Source of the DNA: Candidatus Latescibacterota bacterium
Lineage (GTDB): Bacteria; Krumholzibacteriota; Krumholzibacteriia; Krumholzibacteriales; WJIX01
Direction of reading: 5' to 3'
Length of the DNA stretch: 12,664 nt
NCBI GenBank assembly: GCA_030643145.1
Contig: DAOWMJ010000035.1
Coordinates: forward strand, 1 to 12,664
Below, one piece after another: positions 1 to 8,709 of the stretch (positions are counted from its first letter, which is position 1; each line of letters begins with the position of its first letter). The position numbers were made by a program, and so were the translations under genes. The notes under the pieces were generated by a model, which worked only from the letters and a program-made list of their open reading frames with translations, searched no databases and was not told the DNA's origin.

Positions 1-1
1 G

Positions 2-865
2 ATTAATAATAAAGCGAAGGCATATCCTTTAGGGCTGCTGATGTCTCACGAGATTGTGAATGATAAAATTGACAGTCTTGAATTTACTGTGACGTATTGC
101 CCACTTTGCAATACATCTAATGTATATAACAGAAATATAACGTTTAAAGGTAAAAAGTATTTGCTGGATTTCGGCACAAGCGGGATGCTGAGAAAAAGCA
201 ACCTTGTAATGTGGGACAGGCAGACGGAAAGTTGGTGGCAGCAAATCACAAAGAAAGCGATTGTCGGCAAACTGGCTGGCGCCGAACTGAAGCAACTCCC
301 ATCTCAACTTCTTTCCATTAAAGATTTTTTTGAATCATATCCTGACGGGGAAATCCTTTGTTATTGCATGAATAACATGAAATATGGAAGAAATCCATAT
401 TATAAGTATGATGATTTAGAAACAAAAACCCCGAGACTTTTCTTCGGTAACGTACACCCGGCTCTTCCGGCAATGACAAGAATATTATCAATAAATAATA
501 TCAAGAAAATCTATCCCTTCCCCGTTCTTAAGAAAAGGGGCGTTGTCCCTGATAATATCGGAGAAAAAGACTTGGTTATTTTTTTTAAAGAGGGGCAAGT
601 CTCTGTTGTGGATGAAAAATTAATAAAAGACTCCAGGAATGTGGGAACCGCGACTTTATTTATACCTGAAATAGAAGGCAAGAAACTAAGATTTAAAAGA
701 AACAACAATTATTTTATTGACAAAAATAGTAATTCAAAATGGCTGATTACCGGCAAATGTGTATCGGGAAAATTTAAAGGCAAGAAACTAACCGCTTTGC
801 CCTATTCAGTTAATTTCGCATTTGTTTGGTTCGCGTTTTTTCCGGAATCGGTTTTACATAAATAG
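2..865 (+). CDS. DUF3179 domain protein, 5'-truncated
   Basis: The frame is open from base 2 to the TAG at 863-865, giving 287 visible residues with the N-terminus lost beyond the window edge. The ATG at 41 is probably internal: the upstream in-frame residues (NKAKAYPLGLL) followed by a His-Glu-Ile-Val-Asn-Asp run match how DUF3179 proteins read at this point. Other family signatures are a CPLC motif (visible residues 33-36), FGTSG...SNLVMWDRQTES, a Trp-Trp-Gln-Gln stretch, YGRNPYYKYDD, and a C-terminal WLITGKCVSGKFKG region ending in FAFVWFAFFPES. Function is unknown for the family; the paired cysteines suggest a metal or redox role, but that is inference. The gene reads convergently with the operon and is visibly more AT-rich than it, so it is probably an independent accessory gene. 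Confidence 0.88.
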   Translation: MNNKAKAYPLGLLMSHEIVNDKIDSLEFTVTYCPLCNTSNVYNRNITFKGKKYLLDFGTSGMLRKSNLVMWDRQTESWWQQITKKAIVGKLAGAELKQLPSQLLSIKDFFESYPDGEILCYCMNNMKYGRNPYYKYDDLETKTPRLFFGNVHPALPAMTRILSINNIKKIYPFPVLKKRGVVPDNIGEKDLVIFFKEGQVSVVDEKLIKDSRNVGTATLFIPEIEGKKLRFKRNNNYFIDKNSNSKWLITGKCVSGKFKGKKLTALPYSVNFAFVWFAFFPESVLHK

Positions 866-959
866 GATAGATTCAATATTCCTATTCGTGATAAAACCAG
901 CCCCAACGCCGCCGTTTAAACCCATTTCGCGATATCGATCGCTACAACAAGCCGGTCCC

Positions 960-2498
960 CTAAACAAACTCGGCCTTCAGATCCCGTTTGCCATCTATGG
1001 AAAGTACCTTGAAATCCTCCCGGTGTACTCTGGGATCGTCTATGATTTCAATCTGAATATTATACTTATCGGCAAGCTGATCGATATATTCAGCCTTCTC
1101 TTCACGAAGGAACAATCCAAGCATGGCATTTACGCGAAATTGCACGCCGCCGATCTTCTTGGATCCACAGCGCCTAATCCATTGTTCTATCTTCATAGTC
1201 ATCGATTCAATACTTAATATTTTTCCGCTACCTTTACAATATGGACATTCATCACTATAGTAGTGAAGAAGACTCGGACGAACCCTTTTTCTGCTCACTT
1301 CAATTAACCCGAGATCACTTATTTTAGAAACCCGGGCATATGATCTGCCCCTTCCAAGCATCCGCTTGAATTGTTCATATACTTTTTTGCGGTTTCGCTC
1401 ATTTTCCATATCAATAAAATCGACCACAATAATTCCGCCAATATCCCTCAGTCTGAGTTGCCTTGCTATCTCATTTGCCGCGATCATATTTGTCTCAAAT
1501 ATTGTCTCTTCCTGATTCTTTTTCCCTGTGAAACGCCCGGTATTCACATCTATTGCAACAAGGGCTTCGGTATGTTCTATCACCAAATATCCACCCTTGC
1601 GAAACCATATTTTTCTTTCCAGTGTTTTTTCAATCTCCCTCTCAATCTCGAAATAATCAAAGATAGGTATATCCTTTTTATAAAGCTTCACTTTCGGCGC
1701 CAGGGTGGGAGCAGAAGTCTTAAGATAGGCAATCAGCCTGCTGTATTCATCCTTGTTATCAATCGTAATTCTGTCAACATCCGTTGATACTTGATCTCTA
1801 ATGGCAAATACCGTGATATCAACATCCTCGTGTATTAAAGAAGGCACCGTGGCTTTCTGGATCTTCTTTTGAATCTGCTTCCATCGTTTTTCCAGCTGTT
1901 TGATATCGTCCCTAAGCTGATTCTCGCTAACGCCCTTTCCAACGGTTCTTACTATTAAAGCGCTTCCTTTAGGACGATATTTTCTGGCTATCTGTCTCAA
2001 CCTGTGCCGTTCCCTGCGGTCTTTTGTCTTTTTACTTATTCCCACATGATTGAGATTGGGCATAAGTACAGCATAACGCCCGGGTAATGAAATTTGAGAA
2101 GAAATACGAGGGCCTTTAGTCCCTATTGCTTCTTTGCGAATCTGTACAATAATCTGGTCACCCTTTTTTAGAAGGTTCTGAATAGGCGTTGCCTCTCTTT
2201 GATTCTTGCTTTCGTTGAAATCAACATCCTCATCCTCAATCAGATCCGGATCCACCGATCCGGTACCAACATCACTAACATGAAGAAATGCCGCTTTCTC
2301 CCTCCCGATGTCGACAAACGCCGCCTGAATTCCCGGGACAACAGCATTGACCCGCCCGCTGAATATCGCGCCGACTGTTCTGCGATTATCCTCACGCTCT
2401 ATGAGAAATTCAACAAGCTCGTCATCTTCCAGAATCGCTATACGAACCTCTCTCTTTGTATAATTTATTACTATTTCCTTTTTCATTTTCTTAACCAT
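960..2498 (-). CDS. rng: Ribonuclease G/E family endoribonuclease
   Basis: 512 residues, the size of RNase G without the long C-terminal scaffold of RNase E. This family makes endonucleolytic cuts in rRNA precursors and mRNA. An S1-type RNA-binding region spans about residues 40-125, with an acidic insert near 82-96. The catalytic domain carries the two metal-binding aspartates in AIDVNTG (D317) and VVDFIDM (D360). The CPYC motif (C418, C421) matches the zinc-link that joins subunits in RNase E. The first ATG is chosen over Met5 because AAAAAGG (2504-2510) sits 5 nt upstream of it. That site lies inside the last codons of the radical SAM gene, whose TAA ends 2 nt before this start, so translation is probably coupled. 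It is the last operon gene; rplU and rpmA, frequent neighbours of this pair, do not follow. Confidence 0.95.
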   Translation of the reverse strand: MVKKMKKEIVINYTKREVRIAILEDDELVEFLIEREDNRRTVGAIFSGRVNAVVPGIQAAFVDIGREKAAFLHVSDVGTGSVDPDLIEDEDVDFNESKNQREATPIQNLLKKGDQIIVQIRKEAIGTKGPRISSQISLPGRYAVLMPNLNHVGISKKTKDRRERHRLRQIARKYRPKGSALIVRTVGKGVSENQLRDDIKQLEKRWKQIQKKIQKATVPSLIHEDVDITVFAIRDQVSTDVDRITIDNKDEYSRLIAYLKTSAPTLAPKVKLYKKDIPIFDYFEIEREIEKTLERKIWFRKGGYLVIEHTEALVAIDVNTGRFTGKKNQEETIFETNMIAANEIARQLRLRDIGGIIVVDFIDMENERNRKKVYEQFKRMLGRGRSYARVSKISDLGLIEVSRKRVRPSLLHYYSDECPYCKGSGKILSIESMTMKIEQWIRRCGSKKIGGVQFRVNAMLGLFLREEKAEYIDQLADKYNIQIEIIDDPRVHREDFKVLSIDGKRDLKAEFV

Positions 2499-2500
2499 AT

Positions 2501-5239
2501 TTACCTTTTTTCTACAAGCTCCGCGGGATCAAAATATTTATCCCCTTCTCTGTAATATAATGCCTTTCTTGATATTTTTACCATAGCGGCCAAGCTCTCG
2601 GGCAGATAAACATTCAAGAGATCTCTTGGAGTAATTCCAGTCCCTCCTCTTGCGGGCAGTTTCAATCCGAGAATGTTCTCATCTACCTCTTCTACCTGAC
2701 AACCCGCGACCGATCGCGTCTTCCCCCTTCTATTTTCAATTTTCCCTTCCCCCCTGAACATCTCGCTCCACTTGCTGTTCAGCCAGCTTGCCGGATCCTT
2801 AGTCAGCCAGTTGTCAACTCTCTCTTCTTCCTCCGGTAAACTCAGGCTATTTCTCAATGAATACCACATATTGTATCCTTGACGCAAATATTTACCGCCC
2901 TTTTCTTTATCTTCCATTATGTACCGAAGAATTTCAAGGTCAAGATAATAATGAAACAATGATTCAACCGGCAATTTCCCCTTTTTTTTCGAAAAGGGTC
3001 CGGCACACCGTTTTACTTCAATGCCGTGGGGAAAAAGTCCACGGAAAACCAAAGGAACAACATTCACTTTTTCTTTTAGCTCAATATCGAAAAACTCGTT
3101 TTCACCTTCCATCCCTACAGAGAGGGGCGGAGCAATTGAAAGCTTTATCTGAGGATGAAACCCTTTACTTACATTAACAGGCAGTCCGGTTCGCCTAAGC
3201 GCTCTACGAATTATATTAACAAGCTCCCTATGCGAGATAAATCTCACATTTCCCTTCTTTGAAAAAATACATCTGAATCGAAAAACCGGATTCTGAGCCT
3301 CCCCCGAATCTACAGAGACAACAGCGCCGTTATGTATACCCTCAGACAGACCACCCGGGAAATCCTCAGTTACTTCAAGGATACCGCCTTCCTCTAACTC
3401 TCCAGCGTCATTTAAATCTTTCGTTCTCTTTGCCAAATCAATATCCCTAATGCCGGGCAGATTATCACAGACTCCACAATCAGTGCATATGCCTCCCCTG
3501 CAATCCGGAATCAACTTTCCCGCGTATCCATTTTCTTTTTCTCTCCGCAGAAATTTTTCACTCACAGCTGAGTTAAACCTTTCCCAGGGAAGAGAATCCT
3601 CCGGCGGAATCTCTGAAAGAAGGTCACCCAAATCTATTCCCTGCTCTTTCAGGGTTTCCTTCCAGATATCAAAGTTGAAATAATCGCTCCATCCCTCAAA
3701 CCTCCCTCCCTTTTCGACAACCCCAAGAAGAACAGGCCACAGGGAAGAATCCCCTCTCGCGAGTATTCCTTCAAGCACACTGACGGCGGGATTCCTGAGG
3801 CTCAGATTCAGACGGCGATCTCTTAGACGTCGCGAAAGATACCTCTCCTTTCTCGCGAACTCCTCAAAGTCGCACTGCTTCTCCCACTGAAAGGGTGTGT
3901 GCGCTTTTGGAACAAATGGTGATATCGTCACGTTCAATCTGAATTTTCCGCTTCTCTTTAACCTCAAAATATCCTTAATCAAATCAACAATCCCATCCAG
4001 ATCCTTTTCAGTCTCAGTCGGAAGGCCGATCATAAAATAAAGCTTCAGAGTCCGCCACCCGCTTTCAATTATTCTGCGGGAACTGTCGATAATTTCTTCA
4101 TTACTCATCTCACGATTTATGATCTCTCTCAGCCGATCTGTGCCGGCTTCAGGGGCAATTGTAAACCCGGACATCTTCCCCAGTGAAAGCGCTTCTATAA
4201 TTTTATCCGTTACGGTTTCAGGACGCAGACTGGGCAAAGCCAGAGATACATTTCTGCGGCGCAGCTCCGGAGTCAACTTTTCAATAAGTTCATCGAGTCT
4301 TGAATAATCGGAAGTAGAAAGTGAAAGAAGCGATACTTCGTCCCAACCGCTCGCGTCCAACCCTTCGGTGACCGCTCGAACTATCCCGTCAACACTCCTC
4401 TCACGACACGGTCGATAAAGCATCCCAGCCTGACAAAAACGGCATCCCCTACTGCATCCCCTCTGAACCTCAACAACCAGCCTTCCATGAACAATTCCAG
4501 AAGAAGGTACGAGCGGCTTCCATGGGCTCACTATATCCGGGAGTTTGTATGGAGGTTTAAATTTTTTCTTCGCCGCCATCGAATAAATACGTGATCTGGC
4601 GCTAAGGGAATATCGATCCACATAAACGCCTTCTATTCTGGACAGCGCCTCCTTTTTTTCATCTCTTCGCGCCCCGGAATTCTTCATTTCCTTCAACAGA
4701 TCAACCGCTTCAGCCAGAGACTCCTCGCCATCGCCAAGAAAAACAGCATCAAGTGACTTAAGAAACGGCAGGGGATTCAAACAGCATGCACCCCCCGCGA
4801 CAACCAGAGAATCGTTTTGGGTTCTTTTGGATGCTTCGACGGGTATTCCGGCCAGGCGCAGCATCATGAGAAGATTCGTATAGTGAAGCTCATATGTCAG
4901 AGAAAATCCAATGAGATCAAATTTGCCGGCAGGCGTCCCCGTCTGCAGCGACCTTAACGGCTCCCCGCAATCTGTCAGTCGCTTCTCCATATCCGGCCAG
5001 GGCGCGAAAACAAATTCAACTTCCGTTTCTTTGCTGTAAAAGAGTTTCCTGTAAAGGGTATGAATCCCCTGATATGACATTCCTATCTCATAAACATCTG
5101 GGAATGCCAGTAGAACGTTGAATTTTTCATCTTTGAATCCGGTGGATAAAAAATTCAGTTCTTTTCCAATATACCTTGATGGTTTTTCTACAGTCGGGAG
5201 TATCCCATCATAATAGAGATCAACAAGATTGCCATTCAT
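2501..5239 (-). CDS. B12-binding-like radical SAM protein fused to DUF2344 (TIGR03960/TIGR03936 type)
   Basis: 912 residues. Residues about 1-185 form a cobalamin-binding-like region with the family run VEKPSRYIGKE and FPDVYEIGMSYQG. The radical SAM core (about 250-470) has the [4Fe-4S] ligands C262, C266 and C269 in GCSRGCRFCQAG, then a TIAPEAGTDRLR motif and a YFMIGLPTE strand. A second cysteine cluster at 580-591 (C580, C585, C588, C591) may hold another cluster or zinc. From about 652 to 880 a DUF2344 domain follows (FISHRELVNIIRRALRRTG, FHPQIKLSIAPPL), which in many genomes is a separate gene. The substrate is unknown. Placement next to an RNase G/E gene is a recurring context and hints at RNA or ribosome modification, which is inference. 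The ATG lacks a strong Shine-Dalgarno, but the N-terminus has the usual family length; the tldD stop is 15 nt upstream. Confidence 0.92.
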   Translation of the reverse strand: MNGNLVDLYYDGILPTVEKPSRYIGKELNFLSTGFKDEKFNVLLAFPDVYEIGMSYQGIHTLYRKLFYSKETEVEFVFAPWPDMEKRLTDCGEPLRSLQTGTPAGKFDLIGFSLTYELHYTNLLMMLRLAGIPVEASKRTQNDSLVVAGGACCLNPLPFLKSLDAVFLGDGEESLAEAVDLLKEMKNSGARRDEKKEALSRIEGVYVDRYSLSARSRIYSMAAKKKFKPPYKLPDIVSPWKPLVPSSGIVHGRLVVEVQRGCSRGCRFCQAGMLYRPCRERSVDGIVRAVTEGLDASGWDEVSLLSLSTSDYSRLDELIEKLTPELRRRNVSLALPSLRPETVTDKIIEALSLGKMSGFTIAPEAGTDRLREIINREMSNEEIIDSSRRIIESGWRTLKLYFMIGLPTETEKDLDGIVDLIKDILRLKRSGKFRLNVTISPFVPKAHTPFQWEKQCDFEEFARKERYLSRRLRDRRLNLSLRNPAVSVLEGILARGDSSLWPVLLGVVEKGGRFEGWSDYFNFDIWKETLKEQGIDLGDLLSEIPPEDSLPWERFNSAVSEKFLRREKENGYAGKLIPDCRGGICTDCGVCDNLPGIRDIDLAKRTKDLNDAGELEEGGILEVTEDFPGGLSEGIHNGAVVSVDSGEAQNPVFRFRCIFSKKGNVRFISHRELVNIIRRALRRTGLPVNVSKGFHPQIKLSIAPPLSVGMEGENEFFDIELKEKVNVVPLVFRGLFPHGIEVKRCAGPFSKKKGKLPVESLFHYYLDLEILRYIMEDKEKGGKYLRQGYNMWYSLRNSLSLPEEEERVDNWLTKDPASWLNSKWSEMFRGEGKIENRRGKTRSVAGCQVEEVDENILGLKLPARGGTGITPRDLLNVYLPESLAAMVKISRKALYYREGDKYFDPAELVEKR

Positions 5240-5254
5240 AAAACATCACGCTCT

Positions 5255-6652
5255 CTACGCTTCTCCCCCTACAGTAATGGATGGGATTCTCAAAGTCGGC
5301 TGGGCGTCCGATACGGGCACATGCTGCCCGTCTTTACCGCATGAACCTATACCAAATCCCGGATCATTTCCAACCATATCGATTTGTTTTAATATTCCCG
5401 GACCATTTCCTATAAGGGTCGCGCCCCTGACCGGACTATCGATTTTTCCATTTTTTATTTTATATCCTTCGTTAACCTTGAAAACAAAATCTCCTGTCGC
5501 CGTGTCAACCTGCCCGCCACCCATACGGGCAACATACAAACCATCTTCAACACTCGATATAATCGAATCCGGATCGTCCTCCCGGGGAACAATCATCGTA
5601 TTGCTCATTCGCACAATGGGCCTGTATCTGAACGATTCCCTCCTGGCATTTCCCGTCGAAGAAGTTCCAAGCCTTTCTGCCGAACAGCGGCTGTGCATAT
5701 AACCTTTTAAAACACCCTTATCCACGAGAAGAGTTCTCGACGCGGGATACCCCTCGTCGTCAAAAACATATGATCCCCTCCGTCCCGTCAGGGTGGCGTC
5801 ATCCACAACGCTAACAAGCTCTGAAGCAACCTTATCCCCCACCCTGCCACTGTAAACCGACTGCTCTTTGCTTACAGAGTCGCCTTCCAACCCGTGCCCT
5901 ATCGCTTCATGCACCATTGTACCGCCCGCCTCACTACCCAAAACAACCTTCATGCTCCCTCCTGAGACACGTGGCGCGTGCAGCATCCTTACAGCGCCGG
6001 CGGCAGCCTCCCGTGCAAGATTCTCCAGTAAACCGGGGGAAAGAAATTCATATCCCTTCCTCCCTCCAACACTCCTGTAAGCGGACTGCAGATCTGAACC
6101 ATCCGAGGCTACCACTGTTATATTAAAAAGAATCTGCCTCCTTTCATCTCCAACCGCTACCCCTTCACTGTTGAATATTTCGACGTGCTGAAGACTTTCC
6201 CCATATCTCACACTTACCTGGGCAATCTCTTCAGAGACATCTCTGGCAATCCTGTCAGCCGCAAATGCTATCGCGATCTTGTCTTCAAGGGAAACCTCTT
6301 CAGCCGGCATCACTATTCCAGTAACGTGTCCTTTCTTTATATTGCCGGGTATAACAAAATCGCCTTTCCCACTCTTGATCTTATCGAGAACATCCCGGCT
6401 TAACCGCATCATCTCTTTTCCGGATATAACATTCGAATATCCATACGCAGTGCTGCCTGCGTTGACTATTCTGAGACCAAAACCAGCATCTCTCCCCTTT
6501 GATATTTTTTCCGCTCTACTGTCTTCAAGAAGCACGGAACACACTTGCCTGTTTTCAAAAAAGAGTTCAACAAACTCCGCGCCGTTTGAAACGGTAAATT
6601 CCAACACGTCATTAATATCGCGTGTAGAAGGAGCTATATTCATGATACTCAT
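5255..6652 (-). CDS. tldD: Zinc metalloprotease TldD (TldD/PmbA family)
   Basis: 465 residues, normal for TldD. The family degrades unfolded or modified peptides inside a barrel-like TldD/TldE dimer; in E. coli it helps mature microcin B17 and degrade the CcdA antitoxin. The zinc site is HEAIGH at 248-253 (H248, E249, H253). A third ligand is probably C438 in GIGSCGKDGQHVPVSD, equivalent to the C-terminal Cys of E. coli TldD, followed by the conserved PTLRIPSITVGG end. No partner tldE/pmbA is present in the window. The start overlaps the purF stop by 4 nt (ATGA), pointing to translational coupling. A GAAGGGG site lies only 2 nt before this ATG and 11 nt before Met4, so Met4 remains possible. 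Why a protease gene sits within a purine operon is not clear from sequence. Confidence 0.94.
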   Translation of the reverse strand: MSIMNIAPSTRDINDVLEFTVSNGAEFVELFFENRQVCSVLLEDSRAEKISKGRDAGFGLRIVNAGSTAYGYSNVISGKEMMRLSRDVLDKIKSGKGDFVIPGNIKKGHVTGIVMPAEEVSLEDKIAIAFAADRIARDVSEEIAQVSVRYGESLQHVEIFNSEGVAVGDERRQILFNITVVASDGSDLQSAYRSVGGRKGYEFLSPGLLENLAREAAAGAVRMLHAPRVSGGSMKVVLGSEAGGTMVHEAIGHGLEGDSVSKEQSVYSGRVGDKVASELVSVVDDATLTGRRGSYVFDDEGYPASRTLLVDKGVLKGYMHSRCSAERLGTSSTGNARRESFRYRPIVRMSNTMIVPREDDPDSIISSVEDGLYVARMGGGQVDTATGDFVFKVNEGYKIKNGKIDSPVRGATLIGNGPGILKQIDMVGNDPGFGIGSCGKDGQHVPVSDAQPTLRIPSITVGGEA

Positions 6653-8067
6653 AACCCCTTCAAATCTGATTGACCGGAAGTGATTGTCTTACCGGCATTT
6701 TCAGCATCAGTACGACAATTGCTGCAGTCAACAGGATAATCACCGTTAAAACAGGCAACACAGTAATCATCCGGATGTTTGACACAACTTTTCAACCCCT
6801 CAAGAGAAATATACTCAAGACTTTCCGCTCCAAGAAAAGATCTGATCTGCTCAACCGAATGGGATAAAGCAATTAGTTCACTCCTTGTGGGTGTATCTAT
6901 ACCGAAATAACATGAATGGGTTATCATTGGAGATCCGATTCTTAAATGAATTTCAGCCGCGCCCGCTTCATGCAGCATTTTGGTCAGTTTTTTCATTGTC
7001 GATCCCCGTACGATCGAATCATCGACTACGATCACCTTTTTACCCTTCAGAACACCGCTGACAGGATTGTACTTGATACGAACATCCAAATCCCTCGAAC
7101 TCTGCTCGGGTTGAATAAATGTCCGGCCGACGTAATGATTACGTATCAGCCCTATTTCAAAAGGGATCCCGGACTCATGGGCGTATCCAAGCGCTATAGT
7201 GTTACTCGAATCGGGAACGGAAATTACAATGTCAGCGTCAACCGGTGCCTCTTTACTTAACCTCCGCCCAAGCTTCCTTCTTACCTTATCCACATTTTCA
7301 CCGAAGATACGGCTGTCCGGTCTTGAGAAATATATAAATTCAAAAATACACTTTGCGGAGGGATCAGCCGGCTTGCTGAAATTTATCGACTCAAGTCCAT
7401 TTTTCGTTGCCACGCACATCTCGCCAGGTTCTATTTCGCGTATATAGCTGGCCCCGAGAAGATCAAAAGCGCAACTTTCAGAAGCGAATATATAAGCGCC
7501 ACCCAGCTTGCCTAGGCAAAGAGGTCTGAACCCAAGAGGATCTCTTGCCGCTATTATTCTATCCTTAAGAAGAAACACAATTGAATAAGCGCCCTTAACC
7601 CGTGTAAGAGCATCGGCTACCATTTCGTTTAAAGTTCTTTTTTTACTTCTCGCTATAAGATGTAATATTATTTCGCTATCCATAGTACTTCTAAATATAG
7701 ATCCATCCTCTTCCATTTTTTTCTTTAACTCAGCCGCGTTAACAAGATTTCCGTTGTGAGCTATCGCTATCTGGCCTCCCTTGTAATTAACCATAAACGG
7801 CTGGGCATTAATGAGGCACGACCCCCCTGTCGTTGAATACCTGTTATGGCCGATCGCGATATCCCCTTTTAAACCCCGGACTATCTCTTTGGAAAAGGCC
7901 TTTGATACAAGCCCCATAGATTTGTGTTCAAACATCTCCCTGCCATCCGACGTAATTATCCCCGTACTCTCCTGCCCCCTGTGCTGCAGTGAATAGAGCC
8001 CGAGATAGGTTAATTTCGCGGCTTCAACATTTCCAAATATTCCAAATACCGCGCACTCTTCTCTCAA
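6649..8067 (-). CDS. purF: Amidophosphoribosyltransferase, Fe-S type
   Basis: 472 residues. It makes 5-phosphoribosylamine from PRPP and glutamine, the first committed step of purine synthesis. The start is TTG at 8067, backed by an AAAGGAG site 6 nt upstream. This puts the glutaminase nucleophile at C5 (EECAVFGIFG), so four residues precede it as a short propeptide of the Bacillus-like class. The N-terminal Ntn-hydrolase domain has HNRYSTTGG (74-82) and AHNGNLVN (103-110). The PRPP-binding loop is KVIVVDDSIVRGST (344-357). Probable [4Fe-4S] ligands are C240, C386, C436 and C439, matching the cluster-containing PurF of B. subtilis and absent from the E. coli enzyme. That cluster makes the family oxygen-sensitive. 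The gene overlaps the PurS-like gene by 4 nt (TTGA) and tldD by 4 nt. Confidence 0.97.
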   Translation of the reverse strand: MREECAVFGIFGNVEAAKLTYLGLYSLQHRGQESTGIITSDGREMFEHKSMGLVSKAFSKEIVRGLKGDIAIGHNRYSTTGGSCLINAQPFMVNYKGGQIAIAHNGNLVNAAELKKKMEEDGSIFRSTMDSEIILHLIARSKKRTLNEMVADALTRVKGAYSIVFLLKDRIIAARDPLGFRPLCLGKLGGAYIFASESCAFDLLGASYIREIEPGEMCVATKNGLESINFSKPADPSAKCIFEFIYFSRPDSRIFGENVDKVRRKLGRRLSKEAPVDADIVISVPDSSNTIALGYAHESGIPFEIGLIRNHYVGRTFIQPEQSSRDLDVRIKYNPVSGVLKGKKVIVVDDSIVRGSTMKKLTKMLHEAGAAEIHLRIGSPMITHSCYFGIDTPTRSELIALSHSVEQIRSFLGAESLEYISLEGLKSCVKHPDDYCVACFNGDYPVDCSNCRTDAENAGKTITSGQSDLKGL

Positions 8068-8702
8068 ACCCTGCTCCTTTCTGAAAGATTCAGTGTGGAA
8101 ATAATTTCAAACTCCTGATAATGAGGGTTAAGAAGAAGGCCTTCACGCCGTGAACGGGTAACAGCCATCTTTTGAACCTTCTCAGCGGCATCATCTTTGC
8201 TGTCGGCACGAACAATCATTCTCCAAACCAGGCCCGCCCTCATTTCTGAAACGAAAACGCCGTCTAATCTGCCGTTCAAGCGATCCGCGTAACTCTTATC
8301 TTTGTCAGATTCTAATTCACTGACCAGACAATCGCACACGTAAAGTTCCGCTGAACCAACTTCGACGCGAAAAAGAAAATCCTTTTCAGGCTGAAGATCG
8401 CCCCTTCTCAAGACGCCCTCTTTTCCATCCTCTCCGGATGACCGGTTTTCACCTTCAACAATCAACGAATATTTGTGCTTGTTCTGATTTGTAAAGGCGC
8501 TGTCGAGAGATATCACCCTGTCCAGAGCATTTATAATTGACTCGCTGTCGCTGCCTTCACACGTCATAAACCAGCAAGAATATTTAGCAAGGCCATAAAG
8601 AATATCGCCAAATTCAAGTTTTTCAGTCAGAGTCAACCATGCTGTTTCAACAACAAGATCAGTAACTTTCAGTTTTACCCATAATTTCGCGCGGGCTTTC
8701 AA
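8064..8702 (-). CDS. purS: Tandem PurS-like protein, probable FGAM synthase subunit
   Basis: 212 residues in the slot where purS is expected, between purQ and purF. Ordinary PurS is about 80-85 residues. The C-terminal half ends like PurS: a strand (VWRMIVRA, 159-166), an acidic helix start (DSKDDAAEKVQKM, 167-179), then GLLLNPHYQEFEI (188-200), resembling the LLAN..IEDY end of B. subtilis PurS. The N-terminal half repeats the layout: strand KLWVKLKV (6-13), WFMTCEG (44-50), helix SDSESIINALDRVI (51-64), then FTNQNKHKYSLIV (70-82). W44 and W160 align, with an aligned Met two residues later in each copy. A hydrophilic linker (about 84-107) joins them. I infer a single-chain PurS pair bridging PurL and PurQ. 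Neither half shows the classic DPQG loop, so divergence is strong. The TTG start has AAGGAGG 7 nt upstream; the 3' end overlaps purF by 4 nt. Confidence 0.75.
   Translation of the reverse strand: MKARAKLWVKLKVTDLVVETAWLTLTEKLEFGDILYGLAKYSCWFMTCEGSDSESIINALDRVISLDSAFTNQNKHKYSLIVEGENRSSGEDGKEGVLRRGDLQPEKDFLFRVEVGSAELYVCDCLVSELESDKDKSYADRLNGRLDGVFVSEMRAGLVWRMIVRADSKDDAAEKVQKMAVTRSRREGLLLNPHYQEFEIISTLNLSERSRV
8074..8080 (-). promoter_or_regulatory. Shine-Dalgarno site for purF
   Basis: AAAGGAG on the minus strand, 6 nt before the TTG at 8067. It decides the start: the next in-frame Met is at residue 45, beyond the catalytic Cys5. Confidence 0.85.
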
Positions 8703-8709
8703 ATTTCTT

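Noticed and set aside
41..865. ATG at 41 as the true start of the DUF3179 gene
   Set aside because: The frame is open upstream to the window edge and the 13 upstream residues match family sequence, so the gene is truncated by the window, not started there.
866..959. Bidirectional terminator between the convergent DUF3179 and rng genes
   Set aside because: Only a 5-bp GCGAT/ATCGC stem with no adjacent T-run was found, so a terminator cannot be supported.
822..1217. 131-codon plus-strand open frame across the rng 3' end
   Set aside because: It overlaps the DUF3179 end and is antisense to conserved rng sequence, with no recognisable protein features.
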